Origin: Deltaproteobacteria bacterium
Lineage (GTDB): Bacteria; Bdellovibrionota_C; UBA2361; JAAYZI01
Assembly (NCBI GenBank): GCA_012514925.1
Contig: JAAYZI010000355.1
Location: 1-13,845 of the forward strand
Reading direction: 5' to 3'
Length of the DNA: 13,845 nucleotides
The notes beneath the pieces are model-generated. The model was not told the DNA's origin, did not search any database, and saw only the letters and a program-made list of their open reading frames with translations. Positions within the stretch are counted from its first letter, which is position 1. Each line of letters begins with the position of its first letter. This document shows, piece after piece, positions 1 to 7,417 of the stretch. The position numbers and the translations under genes are program-made.

Positions 1-1640
1 ATCTTGCTGAGAGTGCGCTTGATAGTTTGACTTCAATTGTGATCCGTCTCCAAGAATTGGCGGAGCAATCAGCAAACGGTGTGTATGGCACAGTGCAGAG
101 GAAGTCTCTTGATGCGGAGGCGCAAGCGCTCTCAAAAGAGTACTTCCGGATATCAAAGAGCGTAAAGTTTAACGGCTTAAATTTGTTTGACGGAAGTGTA
201 GAAGAGCTAAGACTACAAGCTGGGTACGGACTCGATGGCGGTGTGGCAAGTGTAGTTGGAGGTGCGATTGGGACGGGGAGTTTTGGGGTGGGAACCTTTC
301 TTGAGGGGTTGGGTGGGGAGGCCTCGGTAGGTCTAAGAGATCTAAATGGTGATGGCGCACTTGATATGGTTATGAAATTTGGTGTGCTAATTGGAAATGG
401 CGATGGTACCTTTGGTGCAAAAATATCTTTTGGAGAGTGGGGAATGCAAGCCAGTGCTGTTGGAGATCTAAATGGAGACGGCGTGCCCGATATCGTTGCG
501 AAAAAAGCTTTCTCTCTTAACGTACTTTTAGGAGTCGGAGATGGTACTTTTACAAGCTTGGATTTTGGCTTGGATTTTGGTGGTGTTGGTAGTGGTGGGG
601 TGGCCAACTCCGTTGTTCTTGAAGACCTAAATGGAGACGGTGTGCTCGATATGGTTGAGAATTTAGCAAATTCCGCCGGTGTGCGGATAGGAAATGGGGA
701 CGGTACTTTTGGCGAAAGAACTACTTTTCAGTTGGGGGATAGCAGCAATGGCAACAAGGACGTTACTCTTGGAGACCTAAACGGTGATGGCGTGCTCGAT
801 ATTGTTTCAGCAAATCACGAACTCTCTAAACTTAGTGTGTTAATTGGGAATGGGGACGGTACTTTTGGAGCAAGAACTCATCTTTCAGCTGGGAATTTTC
901 CCACCTCCGTCGTTCTTGGAGACCTAAACGGGGACAGCATCCTCGATCTCGTTACGGTGGTGGGTACTTCCAGTACATCCAGTGCTACCGTGCGAATTGG
1001 GAAAGGTGATGGTACTTTCAGCGCAGCAACTACCATTGAACTAGGGGGAGGGCCTTCCTCCGTATCTCTAGGTGACTTAAACGGAGATGGTGTGCTTGAT
1101 ATGGTTGCGGCAGTTGGCACGGCCTTTATTGATCCTGACCCTGTCATTGTACTAATTGGAAATGGAAATGGAACTTTTTCTGTCAAAACTTCATACGCGG
1201 TAGGGAAAGGGATTAGCCCAGTTGTAACTCTTGGAGACTTAAATGGAGACGGTGTGCTCGATATCTCTACAACGGGAAGTAATAATTGTGTCCTCCTCGC
1301 TCAGACCACCCCCGGCGTCTCTCCCCTCCTTCCTTTCTCTCTCTCCACCATGGCGGATGCTCGCCAAGCGCTTCCAGTATTCCAGCAAAAGCTATCTCAA
1401 CTAGGCGCGCAGCGAGGACAGATTGGTGCCTTTCAGTCACGCCTAAGTGTGGCGGTAAATGTACTCTCCTCATCTACTGAGAACATAGCCGCAGCCACCG
1501 GCCGCATCAGAGACGCAGATGTAGCAAAAGAATCAGCCAACCTCGTTCGTAACCAGATCTTGCAACAGGCTGGCGCAGCCGTCCTAGCGCAAGCGAATCA
1601 ACAATCTGCCTTAGTACTAAAACTTCTCGATAGTAACTAA
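1..1640 (+). CDS. fliC: Flagellin with an inserted seven-repeat FG-GAP/VCBS beta-propeller (5' end outside window)
   Basis: Structural subunit of the flagellar filament, exported by the flagellar type III system. The frame is open to the window edge (codons from base 3). A TTG at 27 is the first possible start, but the residues before it still align with flagellin, so roughly 75-80 N-terminal residues are missing. Residues below are numbered from 27. N-terminal D1-type sequence at 1-70 includes RLQELAEQSANG and FNGLNLFDG. Residues about 75-432 hold seven DLNGD calcium-loop motifs at 105, 147, 200, 250, 299, 350 and 404, alternating with GDGTF-type motifs; all seven keep D-x-N-x-D-x3-D. Residues 447-537 are a normal flagellin C-terminal domain (GRIRDADVAKES, NQILQQAGAAVLAQANQ). 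The middle domain of flagellins is naturally variable; a propeller there is the odd feature. The flagellin assignment is secure; the ligand of the propeller is unknown. Confidence 0.93.
   Translation, partial: LAESALDSLTSIVIRLQELAEQSANGVYGTVQRKSLDAEAQALSKEYFRISKSVKFNGLNLFDGSVEELRLQAGYGLDGGVASVVGGAIGTGSFGVGTFLEGLGGEASVGLRDLNGDGALDMVMKFGVLIGNGDGTFGAKISFGEWGMQASAVGDLNGDGVPDIVAKKAFSLNVLLGVGDGTFTSLDFGLDFGGVGSGGVANSVVLEDLNGDGVLDMVENLANSAGVRIGNGDGTFGERTTFQLGDSSNGNKDVTLGDLNGDGVLDIVSANHELSKLSVLIGNGDGTFGARTHLSAGNFPTSVVLGDLNGDSILDLVTVVGTSSTSSATVRIGKGDGTFSAATTIELGGGPSSVSLGDLNGDGVLDMVAAVGTAFIDPDPVIVLIGNGNGTFSVKTSYAVGKGISPVVTLGDLNGDGVLDISTTGSNNCVLLAQTTPGVSPLLPFSLSTMADARQALPVFQQKLSQLGAQRGQIGAFQSRLSVAVNVLSSSTENIAAATGRIRDADVAKESANLVRNQILQQAGAAVLAQANQQSALVLKLLDSN
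249..1322 (+). repeat. Tandem FG-GAP/VCBS coding repeats in flagellin
   Basis: Seven repeats of about 42-54 codons, still similar at DNA level around the calcium loop (variants of gacctaaatggagacggtg). Blade 7 lacks the closing GDGTF strand after its calcium loop, while the segment before blade 1 supplies an orphan IGTGSFG strand. Together they give the closed ring expected of a seven-bladed propeller. The retained DNA similarity suggests the repeats expanded by duplication within the gene. Confidence 0.85.
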
Positions 1641-1654
1641 ACAATAAAGCTCTA

Positions 1655-1675
1655 CCAAAGGGGCAAGACTTTTGG
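1655..1675 (+). terminator. Weak hairpin after flagellin
   Basis: CCAAAGG and CTTTTGG form a 7-bp stem (one G-U pair) around a 7-nt loop, 15 nt after the flagellin stop. There is no T run after it, so it is at most a 3'-end stabilising or Rho-assisted hairpin, not a standard intrinsic terminator. Confidence 0.25.
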
Positions 1676-1750
1676 GAAATGGCGGTGGGCTGGATGGAAA
1701 AACATCACCCCCCGGCGAAAGTCCACAAATTTTCGTTTTTGGCCTGGTGG

Positions 1751-1812
1751 TAGTGTCACGCGCGTGGGTATTTTACTTTCTCCGGAGAAAGTAAATGCAT
1801 CGCGCTTCGCTA
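1751..1812. repeat. Palindromic intergenic repeat, copy A
   Basis: Core ACTTTCTCCGGAGAAAGT at 1775-1792 is a perfect 18-bp palindrome, and the perfect symmetry extends to 24 bp (1772-1795). Flanks are GC-rich (CACGCG left, ATCGCGC right), as in the other copies. It lies between the convergent 3' ends of flagellin and the 119-codon minus-strand gene. Confidence 0.85.
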
Positions 1813-1911
1813 TAATATAAGAAAAAGGTGCCCCCCTACTTTTTGTGGTTATTTTCTGTGAGCCTGGCGATTATTCGTGTTCGCGGTGAAATCTGAGGGA
1901 CTCCTCCTGAG

Positions 1912-2271
1912 CTAGTTCAGACCGAAGGCGGTTTTTTTCTGGCTGCCGCGTCGCTTTAATGTTTTCCAATGGCGATTGGCGCGCGGCGTGGGCCGAAAGC
2001 AGTATTCGTGATTTTTGTTCTCTGGGATGGTGCAGTCAACGTAGGCGCCGCTTCGTTCATTGGTAATCCCACGTATGCCGAGCCTAGCAAGCGCCCCGTT
2101 AAAATAATCTCCTGCTATATACATAAAAAGCAGAAGCCCTCCCAGGAATACGCTGCTGTAGCCAAGAATATAGACCCACCTACGGATCTTAACTTCCTGC
2201 TGGTACTTGCTTAGGTTTTTTTTAGCCGTAGCAAGAAGCTTTTTACTGGGTAACTTCCTGACTCCGCTCAT
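1912..2271 (-). CDS. Small single-span membrane protein, unknown function
   Basis: 119 residues, family not recognised. A basic N-terminus (about 1-30) precedes one strongly hydrophobic span (about 32-54, WVYILGYSSVFLGGLLLFMY). The remainder is polar with a conserved-looking patch YVDCTIPENKNHEYC containing two cysteines, and a very basic tail. The charge pattern suggests a cytoplasmic N-terminus and an exported C-terminal part, where the cysteines could form a disulfide. ATG start; no good Shine-Dalgarno is visible. It converges on flagellin and diverges from the 2498-4753 operon. The hydrophobic segment and codon pattern favour this frame over the overlapping plus-strand frame, but I cannot confirm it from homology. 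Confidence 0.55.
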   Translation of the reverse strand: MSGVRKLPSKKLLATAKKNLSKYQQEVKIRRWVYILGYSSVFLGGLLLFMYIAGDYFNGALARLGIRGITNERSGAYVDCTIPENKNHEYCFRPTPRANRHWKTLKRRGSQKKTAFGLN

Positions 2272-2497
2272 GGTGGAAAAACTCTAAACTTGGCCGCCTC
2301 TTAACCCATCGGCAGCTTTAAGCTAAAAGTTTAGATTGTGTGGAAAACCCGGATAAGCGTTCTTAAGACCGATGTTTTTAACCGGCGCCACAGTGCAGGT
2401 TCTGATTAACGGTTGAATTAGGCTCTAGCTTAAAGTAGGTTAAAGCAAGGTGTGCTTGTGAGTGCGGAGTTAAGCCGCCACGGTTGGAGCCGGGACA

Positions 2498-3241
2498 GTG
2501 CAAACAAATGGGATACGCGAAATATCAACTTTAAGAGAGGGCAACACGAGCGCGATTAAATGTTCTGGTGCAGTAGGGGAAGTCTCCGATTTTTGGGTGT
2601 GCACCTATCCCTTTTTTAAAACGACCTTATTTATCTTGCCCTCTTTTGAGCTTGCCGAAGGCGCGCTTGAGCTGACAAGCGCTGTGGCGGTTTTCGATCC
2701 GGATGGAGAAAAAATTAACGAAGCGAGCGTAAGTTTTTCTCCGGGCAGTGTTGGGACACTGGAGGTAGACATGCTGCTAGGTGCTTGCAAGTTGGAAGCC
2801 GGCCTTAAGCACGGCCACTTACGGGTAGTTTCGCCCCCCGGTTGTCGCCATCTCTGTCGCATTTACGCTAGAGAGCGCGGCGCGATTATGGGCGAGCCCC
2901 AGCAGATCGGTGCCGGACAGGCCGGATTTTTTCCGGTGGTATTTGGTACAGATCGTTTCCCTTATGTTGCTTTGGTAAATCACGGAAGCAACAGCGCTGT
3001 AGTGAAGAGCAGGCTTTTTTGTGGAAACCGCACTCCAGAGTCCGAGTACTTGGTGCCGGCCATGGGCGCGCGGATAGTTGCGTTGGCGGCAGAGTTTGAT
3101 GAGTACGTGCAGAGCCAGGGCGAGAAGCAGATCCATGCGTATTTACGTCTGTCAGTGAAAGATGCGGTGATGTTGGGCGCTCAATTGATTGAGCGGATTG
3201 TTTTAGGCAGAGATAACGAGTCTTACATGGCGTTGAGTTAA
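2498..3241 (+). CDS. Hypothetical protein, first gene of three-gene operon
   Basis: 247 residues, not recognised. GTG start chosen because GGAG (2486-2489) sits 8 nt upstream; the nearby ATG at 2508 is out of frame. No signal peptide or clear membrane span. Predicted strand-rich by eye (TSAVAVFDPDGEKI, ALVNHGSNSAVVKSRLFCG), with a motif LEAGLKHGHLRVVSPPGCRHLCRI near residues 100-123 that includes two cysteines and three histidines. It ends 1 nt before the next gene and is probably translated together with it. A carbohydrate-binding or structural beta-sandwich is possible, but this is inference from composition only. Confidence 0.75.
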   Translation: MQTNGIREISTLREGNTSAIKCSGAVGEVSDFWVCTYPFFKTTLFILPSFELAEGALELTSAVAVFDPDGEKINEASVSFSPGSVGTLEVDMLLGACKLEAGLKHGHLRVVSPPGCRHLCRIYARERGAIMGEPQQIGAGQAGFFPVVFGTDRFPYVALVNHGSNSAVVKSRLFCGNRTPESEYLVPAMGARIVALAAEFDEYVQSQGEKQIHAYLRLSVKDAVMLGAQLIERIVLGRDNESYMALS

Positions 3242-3242
3242 T

Positions 3243-3965
3243 ATGAGCGCGCAATCGGTAAAATGGTTGGCTTTTTGCGCTTCAAATTCAATCACGCGCA
3301 CAGTTGTTCATTTTTTTCCGTCAACAGGCGTGGTGACGGCTGCTTATGCCGCCAACTGCACTCTTACTCTTTTCGGCGAAGGCGTGGAGAAAAAGACTGT
3401 GACTCTCGAAGGCGCGCGCGCAGGTCATCCTGACGGCGTGCGGTTGGAACAGGTTTTTGCAGAGTTGGTTGATGGCGCGCCGGGGTTTTTGGGTTTAGAA
3501 GTGGAGCTTTTCGCAAGTCAGCCAAGAATCGATATCTCCGCCTCTTCTTGTATCATTGAGCTGTTTTCACGGGTTAGTTCTGTGCGTTTTGTGCCGCGTC
3601 GCCTTCCGGATTCTGGTTTGAAGCAAAGGGATCATTTACCGGGCTTGCTGCTTGAGGATGGTTTAAATACGACCTCTGTGATTTTGATTAATGGCGCAGG
3701 CTCCGAGTACGAATTTAGTATATCGAGACCGGGTCGTCCCGAATCTCCGCCTGAGAACGGTGCGGGTTTAAGGGACACCAGCGCGCAGATGCGCGTTTGG
3801 AGGAGGGAAAGCCTAGCAGGCAGGACGTTGTTGGAGTTGGGGCTGGTGCAGTCGGATTCGAGGCGCGAAGCGCTCTACCTTAACGAGGCGTTGCCTGAAC
3901 AGGCTTGTTATGTTTTATATCGTGATAAGAGCCAAAAACGGCTTATTTCCGTGTGTGCGCTATGA
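3243..3965 (+). CDS. Hypothetical protein, second gene of operon; possible distant paralog of the first
   Basis: 240 residues, not recognised. ATG start one base after the upstream TAA, and its own TGA overlaps the next ATG (ATGA at 3962-3965), so the three genes are almost certainly one transcript with coupled translation. Layout resembles the preceding protein: an early strand pair (CTLTLFGEGVEKKTVTLEG), a central segment FLGLEVELFASQPRIDISAS, then a strand segment TTSVILINGAGSEYEFSI comparable to the ALVNHGSNSAVV region of its neighbour. No membrane span or lipobox. A diverged tandem duplication is plausible but would need structure prediction to support it. Confidence 0.75.
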   Translation: MSAQSVKWLAFCASNSITRTVVHFFPSTGVVTAAYAANCTLTLFGEGVEKKTVTLEGARAGHPDGVRLEQVFAELVDGAPGFLGLEVELFASQPRIDISASSCIIELFSRVSSVRFVPRRLPDSGLKQRDHLPGLLLEDGLNTTSVILINGAGSEYEFSISRPGRPESPPENGAGLRDTSAQMRVWRRESLAGRTLLELGLVQSDSRREALYLNEALPEQACYVLYRDKSQKRLISVCAL

Positions 3966-4753
3966 GAATAACTGTTCATGCTCCTTTTGGAGCTTTAAGC
4001 CAGGAAGCTGGCGTGATTTTCATGTTGGCGAATTATTTGCGTAGCCTTTTTCCGGCGGTTGTCCAGCTTAAATGCAATGGCGTGTTCTCTTATTGTGATC
4101 GCGGTGGCGAAGAGAATCGGCAGCGCGGCTTTGATACCTGCTTTCGATGCATGCAAGATCAGTTGAGCTTAGCCCGCTGGGCTGGGATCTCTTCGGAACC
4201 TCTTTCGCAGCGTTTGCTCCCCGGTGAAATTGAGGCGACTCGGCGTTTGGTGCTCCATACGCCTACGGAAAAGTTGCCGGAGTTAGTCTTCGAAGAGCTG
4301 CCGCTGTTGGAACTTTGCCGCGCTTCGTTTCAAAGTCGTTTTGGAGTGAGTCAGCCGGACTTTCACAATAAAAATCATGAACAAGTGTTACGGCGTATGA
4401 TGCTTGCGGCGGCACGCATGTGTGTGGCTGTGAAACGTTTTAACCGTGAATTCATGCCGGATATCAGTTTGGTTGCGGGAGGATGGGATCTGATTTCGCG
4501 GAGTCTGGTCGATGTTTGCAGGCGCGATGGTTATCAAGCTGCGGTCTTTCGATGGGATTTTGAGGGCGGTGGTATTAACATCGTACATCCGCGGACGCAT
4601 CAAGTTCTGGTGTCCGATCTGTTGTTGGACGGAATCGCATCAATGCGCCCGGACATCTCCACGTGGCCCTCTGAGTTAGTTAATATCACCGGGGAGATAT
4701 TGGCTTTCCTCGACATCTCAGATACCCAAATGACGCTGCCGATCGCGCGCTAA
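3962..4753 (+). CDS. Putative surface-carbohydrate/glycosyltransferase-like protein with Cys4 cluster
   Basis: 263 residues from the ATG at 3962, chosen over GTG 3953 because ATGA overlaps the upstream stop. The N-terminus (MRITVHAPFGALSQEAGVIF) looks like the first beta-alpha unit of a Rossmann-type glycosyltransferase. Cysteines 38, 45, 60 and 63 form C-x6-C-x14-C-x2-C. The following layout (LLPGEIEATRR, then a helical stretch, PDISLVAGG, CRRDGYQAAVF, INIVHPRTHQ) resembles proteins annotated as surface-carbohydrate or capsule biosynthesis-like that begin with a CxxC segment. That resemblance is from memory of the family pattern and is moderate at best. Proximity to flagellin makes filament glycosylation a reasonable hypothesis; no catalytic residue can be named. 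Confidence 0.6.
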   Translation: MRITVHAPFGALSQEAGVIFMLANYLRSLFPAVVQLKCNGVFSYCDRGGEENRQRGFDTCFRCMQDQLSLARWAGISSEPLSQRLLPGEIEATRRLVLHTPTEKLPELVFEELPLLELCRASFQSRFGVSQPDFHNKNHEQVLRRMMLAAARMCVAVKRFNREFMPDISLVAGGWDLISRSLVDVCRRDGYQAAVFRWDFEGGGINIVHPRTHQVLVSDLLLDGIASMRPDISTWPSELVNITGEILAFLDISDTQMTLPIAR

Positions 4754-4762
4754 GGATATCCG

Positions 4763-4806
4763 GTAACCCGTTCACGCGGGGAATTGATTAAGGAAACGAT
4801 CATGCA
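4763..4806. repeat. Degenerate palindromic repeat (half copy)
   Basis: GTAACCCGTTCACGCGGGGA at 4763-4782 and the following AATTGATTA match the left arm of copies C (reverse complement) and E. The 18-bp core is missing, and a right-arm-like ATCATGCAA follows directly, as if the core had been deleted. CCCG and CGGG can form a small hairpin, paralleling CCGC/GCGG in copy E. Confidence 0.55.
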
Positions 4807-4826
4807 ATTTTTGTTTTAAGCCTCCC

Positions 4827-4890
4827 GGTGGTAACGCGGAATTAAATTCACTTTCTCTGGAGAAAGTGAAATTAACTTCGCGCCACCGTC
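4827..4890. repeat. Palindromic intergenic repeat, copy B
   Basis: Core ACTTTCTCTGGAGAAAGT at 4850-4867. Pairing continues through TTC/GAA (4847-4870), TTAA/TTAA and CGCG/CGCG to GGT/ACC, giving an imperfect hairpin of about 30 bp per arm. Confidence 0.85.
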
Positions 4891-4933
4891 AGCCATCACC
4901 AGAAAGGCTTTGCTAACCTGGGCTTTTATTAAA

Positions 4934-5016
4934 CCTTGTCACATATACATATCTCGCGCGTAGCATACTGGTTTAATTTGCCATTCCCTTGCGCGAGATA
5001 TGCATATGCGACAAGG
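4934..5016. repeat. 26-bp inverted repeat with 31-bp loop
   Basis: Left arm 4934-4959 starts CCTTGTCACATATACATATC; right arm 4991-5016 is its reverse complement with 24 of 26 positions matching. The two differences (4941/5009 and 4947/5003) are A opposite C on the plus strand but U-G wobbles in a minus-strand RNA, so a minus-strand transcript could form an uninterrupted 26-bp stem. Unrelated in sequence to the core-palindrome family. It lies downstream of the minus-strand adenine methyltransferase. Confidence 0.85.
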
Positions 5017-5088
5017 CCAATATTAGGTCGTACCAGATTGGATGACCTTACGTTTTATATGGGGAAATCTAACATTGTCTGTGTGATG

Positions 5089-5162
5089 GTATCCGTTTGC
5101 ATGAATTTTACTTTCTCCAGAGAAAGTAAAATCAATTCCACGCGTAAGCGATTGCCGGATAC
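5089..5162. repeat. Palindromic intergenic repeat, copy C
   Basis: Core ACTTTCTCCAGAGAAAGT at 5110-5127. Arms extend to ATTTTACTTTCTC / GAGAAAGTAAAAT (5105-5132). The outer ends are the inverted GTATCCG (5089-5095) and CGGATAC (5156-5162), which mark the element boundary. Confidence 0.85.
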
Positions 5163-5187
5163 AAAGACCCTTTCGGGTGACCTTTTT
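5163..5187. terminator. Possible terminator hairpin
   Basis: ACCC-TTTC-GGGT (5167-5178) is a 4-bp hairpin, with a GAAA tetraloop when read on the minus strand, directly after the adenine methyltransferase stop. On the plus strand it is followed by GACC and six T. The stem is short and T-tract support is on the plus side, so this is weak. Confidence 0.3.
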
Positions 5188-5195
5188 TAGAGGTG

Positions 5196-7322
5196 TTATG
5201 CTGGAGCCATGATGCTCTCGATAGCTTGGCCGGCCTTGGGCGAAAGATTATAGGCCACGTACACCGTCTGGTCGATTTGAGATTGCAAACGCTTAGCTTC
5301 AGATATGGTTGCAGCGGCTGTAAGGTCGCCTTTGGTGTTGTCGTACAAGCACATCATCTTGTGCGCCAATTCGGCCAGAGACACAGCCTTACTTTCAAAT
5401 TCGTTTGGTAATGGCAGGTCTTTTAAATCAGCGTTTACAATTTTTCGAAAGAGTTTGCGTTGGGTCTTCCTGCCTCTAAATTGAAGTACGAATGAGACTA
5501 GCTTTGAGTTTAAAATGGCAAGTAGGGCCAGGAGATGATCCTTTGGCAGGTCGGGGGCGGGCAGTATGTGCAGCACGGATTTATTATAAAGGTATGTATC
5601 TTCTGTAAAGCAGGCGTTTAGTAGATAAGGCTTTTCGTTTATAATTTCGCGAACCAAGATGCGCCCGCCGCTGTACCTGTCCAAGCTCTGAGGATCGGCC
5701 AGCCAGGGACCATATTTTAAATATCCTCCCGACCAAGTGATGTGGTAGCGCTTGATATCGGCTCCCTGTAAATAGGGGTGGGTGTTTTGATCCTCTTTAA
5801 ATAGACGATCATAGATGTGCTTTTTAACGTCTTCTTGGCTCTGAGGAGGGGTGCCTTTACCTTTTAGGTAAGCTTGCAGCGCGATCATCGGCCGAAAACC
5901 GGATGTAGGGTGGCCCAGGTTCAAGCGGCAGGCTTTCAACTCTTCAAGGATGGTAGAAATTTCGGGAGACCACTGCAGCGGAATAGTGAAGTCAGGATTT
6001 TGAAGGCACTTCGAAAGTGGCACAGAAAAAACGGGCTTGGTGGCCTTATGGGTTGGGTCTTTTAGGTGGAATACTTTAAGGTTTTTAATTTCTCCGTGTT
6101 TGATCACTTTAAAAACCACTGCTTCTACGGAGGGGTCTTGGAAGACCGGGGTTTGATACGCCACTAGAGTATCGAGGGCGCGCTCCTCAAGGAAAAGTTT
6201 GCGAATGGCGCGTCCTCCCCGGATCCCCAGCCATGCGTTTGGCACTACGAAAGAGAGCGTGCCGCCGGGCTTAAGGAGTTGATAGCCCTTGGCCATAAAA
6301 GCGAGATACTTATTAATTTTGCCGTCTCGTATATGGGCGTAGACTGTTTTTAGTTTTAAGTTTTCAGGTTTGGAAATCTGCTCATTGCGGGAGAGTCCAT
6401 AGGGGGGATTTCCGATCACAACATCAAAACCGTTTGCCTCCAAAATTTCTGGGAAGTTTAGTTTCCATGAAAATGCGGCCATGTCCTCGCTTTGTTGTCT
6501 TTCCTCAGCGGAGTTTTGATCGAAATCTTCGGGTTCCAGTAGGCTGTTGCCGCAGTGTATGTTTCTGGTCAGATCCGGAGGGGGAGGGTATTTAAAAAGT
6601 GGAAGTTGTCGGCTTGTAAGCAAGGAAAACTGCAGAAGTAATCTGGTTATAAGGACTGCTTCGTAATCACGATCTACTCCGAAAATGCACTGCTGCAGAA
6701 TTTCGCATTTTTCATCGAAAGGCATGGGGGTGGGAGGATGGGTTAGTTTTTCAAGGGTTTCTAGGAGGAAGATGCCAGAGCCGCAAGCGGGATCAAGAAC
6801 TGTTGGGTTAGAATGTCGTTTCGTGTTTGTGGTTTTAAGCTTGGGGGATAAGGCTATTTCTAATATGGCGCGCACTAAGGGGGTGGGGGTGTAGAAGATG
6901 CCTTCTTTGTTGTGGCCTTGGCTGGTTACAAATTTTTCATAGATCAGTCCAAGGGTTGCAGGGGTGAGGTCTAGGCGGCTAGAGGTTATTTGAAGTAAGA
7001 TTTCGCCTAGAGTCTTATCCGGAAAAATTTCTAGAGCTTGACTTTGAAGTTCGAAGAGTGTCGATATAAAAAAATCCTGATACAGCTTAAAGTGTTTGGA
7101 AAGGGCGTGGCGATAGCGGCCGGCAGCGCCCTTTGTCGCTTCTGTTAAAGAGGGCAGGGTTAGGGGTAGGTTTGTCTCGCAGTATTTAATTAGGAATAAA
7201 TTAAACAGAGTTCGGCGTGATAGTTGTTGTATTTCATCAGTTGGATGAAACTGCATGCAAGAGAGCAAGCAGTGATACTGAGATTGGATTAGGGAGAGAG
7301 GATTTAAACTGGAATGGTTCAT
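5196..7322 (-). CDS. Eco57I/TaqI-type N6-adenine DNA methyltransferase
   Basis: Transfers methyl from SAM to N6 of adenine in a specific DNA site. Start 7322 (708 residues) preferred over ATG 7355 because AAGGA lies 5 nt upstream of it. Residues 1-140 are a helical N-terminal domain. GIFYTPTPLVRAILE (about 141-155) is motif X, DPACGSG (177-183) the SAM-binding motif I, and NPPYG (305-309) the catalytic motif IV. From about 515, PYLQGADIKRYHI and later LLALLAILNSKLVSFVLQ fit a TaqI-like C-terminal specificity domain. No PD-(D/E)XK nuclease is visible at the N-terminus, so it is a stand-alone methylase, not a Type IIG fusion. It follows the endonuclease by 95 nt on the same strand and may belong to the same system or be an independent modification enzyme. 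Confidence 0.9.
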   Translation of the reverse strand: MNHSSLNPLSLIQSQYHCLLSCMQFHPTDEIQQLSRRTLFNLFLIKYCETNLPLTLPSLTEATKGAAGRYRHALSKHFKLYQDFFISTLFELQSQALEIFPDKTLGEILLQITSSRLDLTPATLGLIYEKFVTSQGHNKEGIFYTPTPLVRAILEIALSPKLKTTNTKRHSNPTVLDPACGSGIFLLETLEKLTHPPTPMPFDEKCEILQQCIFGVDRDYEAVLITRLLLQFSLLTSRQLPLFKYPPPPDLTRNIHCGNSLLEPEDFDQNSAEERQQSEDMAAFSWKLNFPEILEANGFDVVIGNPPYGLSRNEQISKPENLKLKTVYAHIRDGKINKYLAFMAKGYQLLKPGGTLSFVVPNAWLGIRGGRAIRKLFLEERALDTLVAYQTPVFQDPSVEAVVFKVIKHGEIKNLKVFHLKDPTHKATKPVFSVPLSKCLQNPDFTIPLQWSPEISTILEELKACRLNLGHPTSGFRPMIALQAYLKGKGTPPQSQEDVKKHIYDRLFKEDQNTHPYLQGADIKRYHITWSGGYLKYGPWLADPQSLDRYSGGRILVREIINEKPYLLNACFTEDTYLYNKSVLHILPAPDLPKDHLLALLAILNSKLVSFVLQFRGRKTQRKLFRKIVNADLKDLPLPNEFESKAVSLAELAHKMMCLYDNTKGDLTAAATISEAKRLQSQIDQTVYVAYNLSPKAGQAIESIMAPA

Positions 7323-7417
7323 CAGTTTCCTTGTATAAAAGCAATCCTGCCTCATGTGTATGTATTGTGAGGTAGGAACTGGGCAGCGTATGTCATATTT
7401 AATCCTGACTTGTATAC

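Larger units (their letters stand above)
4754..5195. other. Gene-free repeat-rich region between convergent genes
   Basis: About 440 bp between the stops of the three-gene operon and the minus-strand adenine methyltransferase. It holds a degenerate palindromic copy (4763-4806), copy B (about 4827-4890), the 26-bp inverted repeat (4934-5016), copy C (5089-5162) and a small hairpin (5163-5187). The open frames here have no coding character and run through the repeats. Confidence 0.75.

Noticed and set aside
1822..1843. AAAAAG ... CTTTTT hairpin as a bidirectional terminator between flagellin and the small membrane protein
   Set aside because: Only 6 bp, nearly all A-T, with an 11-nt loop; too weak to call.
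1969..2214. 81-codon plus-strand frame overlapping the small membrane protein
   Set aside because: No ribosome site and no domain; the opposite frame has a convincing membrane span and a polar exported part.
2411..2440. TTGAAT with a downstream TAGGTT as a promoter for the three-gene operon
   Set aside because: The -10 matches only three of six positions; no sigma-28 or sigma-54 site was convincing either.
4763..5162. Closely spaced repeats considered as a CRISPR array
   Set aside because: Units are irregularly spaced, imperfect palindromes with different arms, and copies occur elsewhere singly; no cas genes.
5166..5178. GACCCTTTCGGGT resembles the tRNA-Glu 3' end (GACCCCATCGGGA at 9964-9976), a possible attachment-site repeat
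   Set aside because: Only 10 of 13 positions match with no extension; expected by chance and better explained as a small hairpin.
4936..5190. 84-codon plus-strand frame in the repeat region
   Set aside because: It runs through the 26-bp inverted repeat and copy C, so its codons are dictated by repeats; no ribosome site.
5196..7322. Type IIG restriction enzyme or BREX PglX
   Set aside because: No nuclease motif before the methylase domain, the length is about 700 residues, and no BREX genes are nearby.
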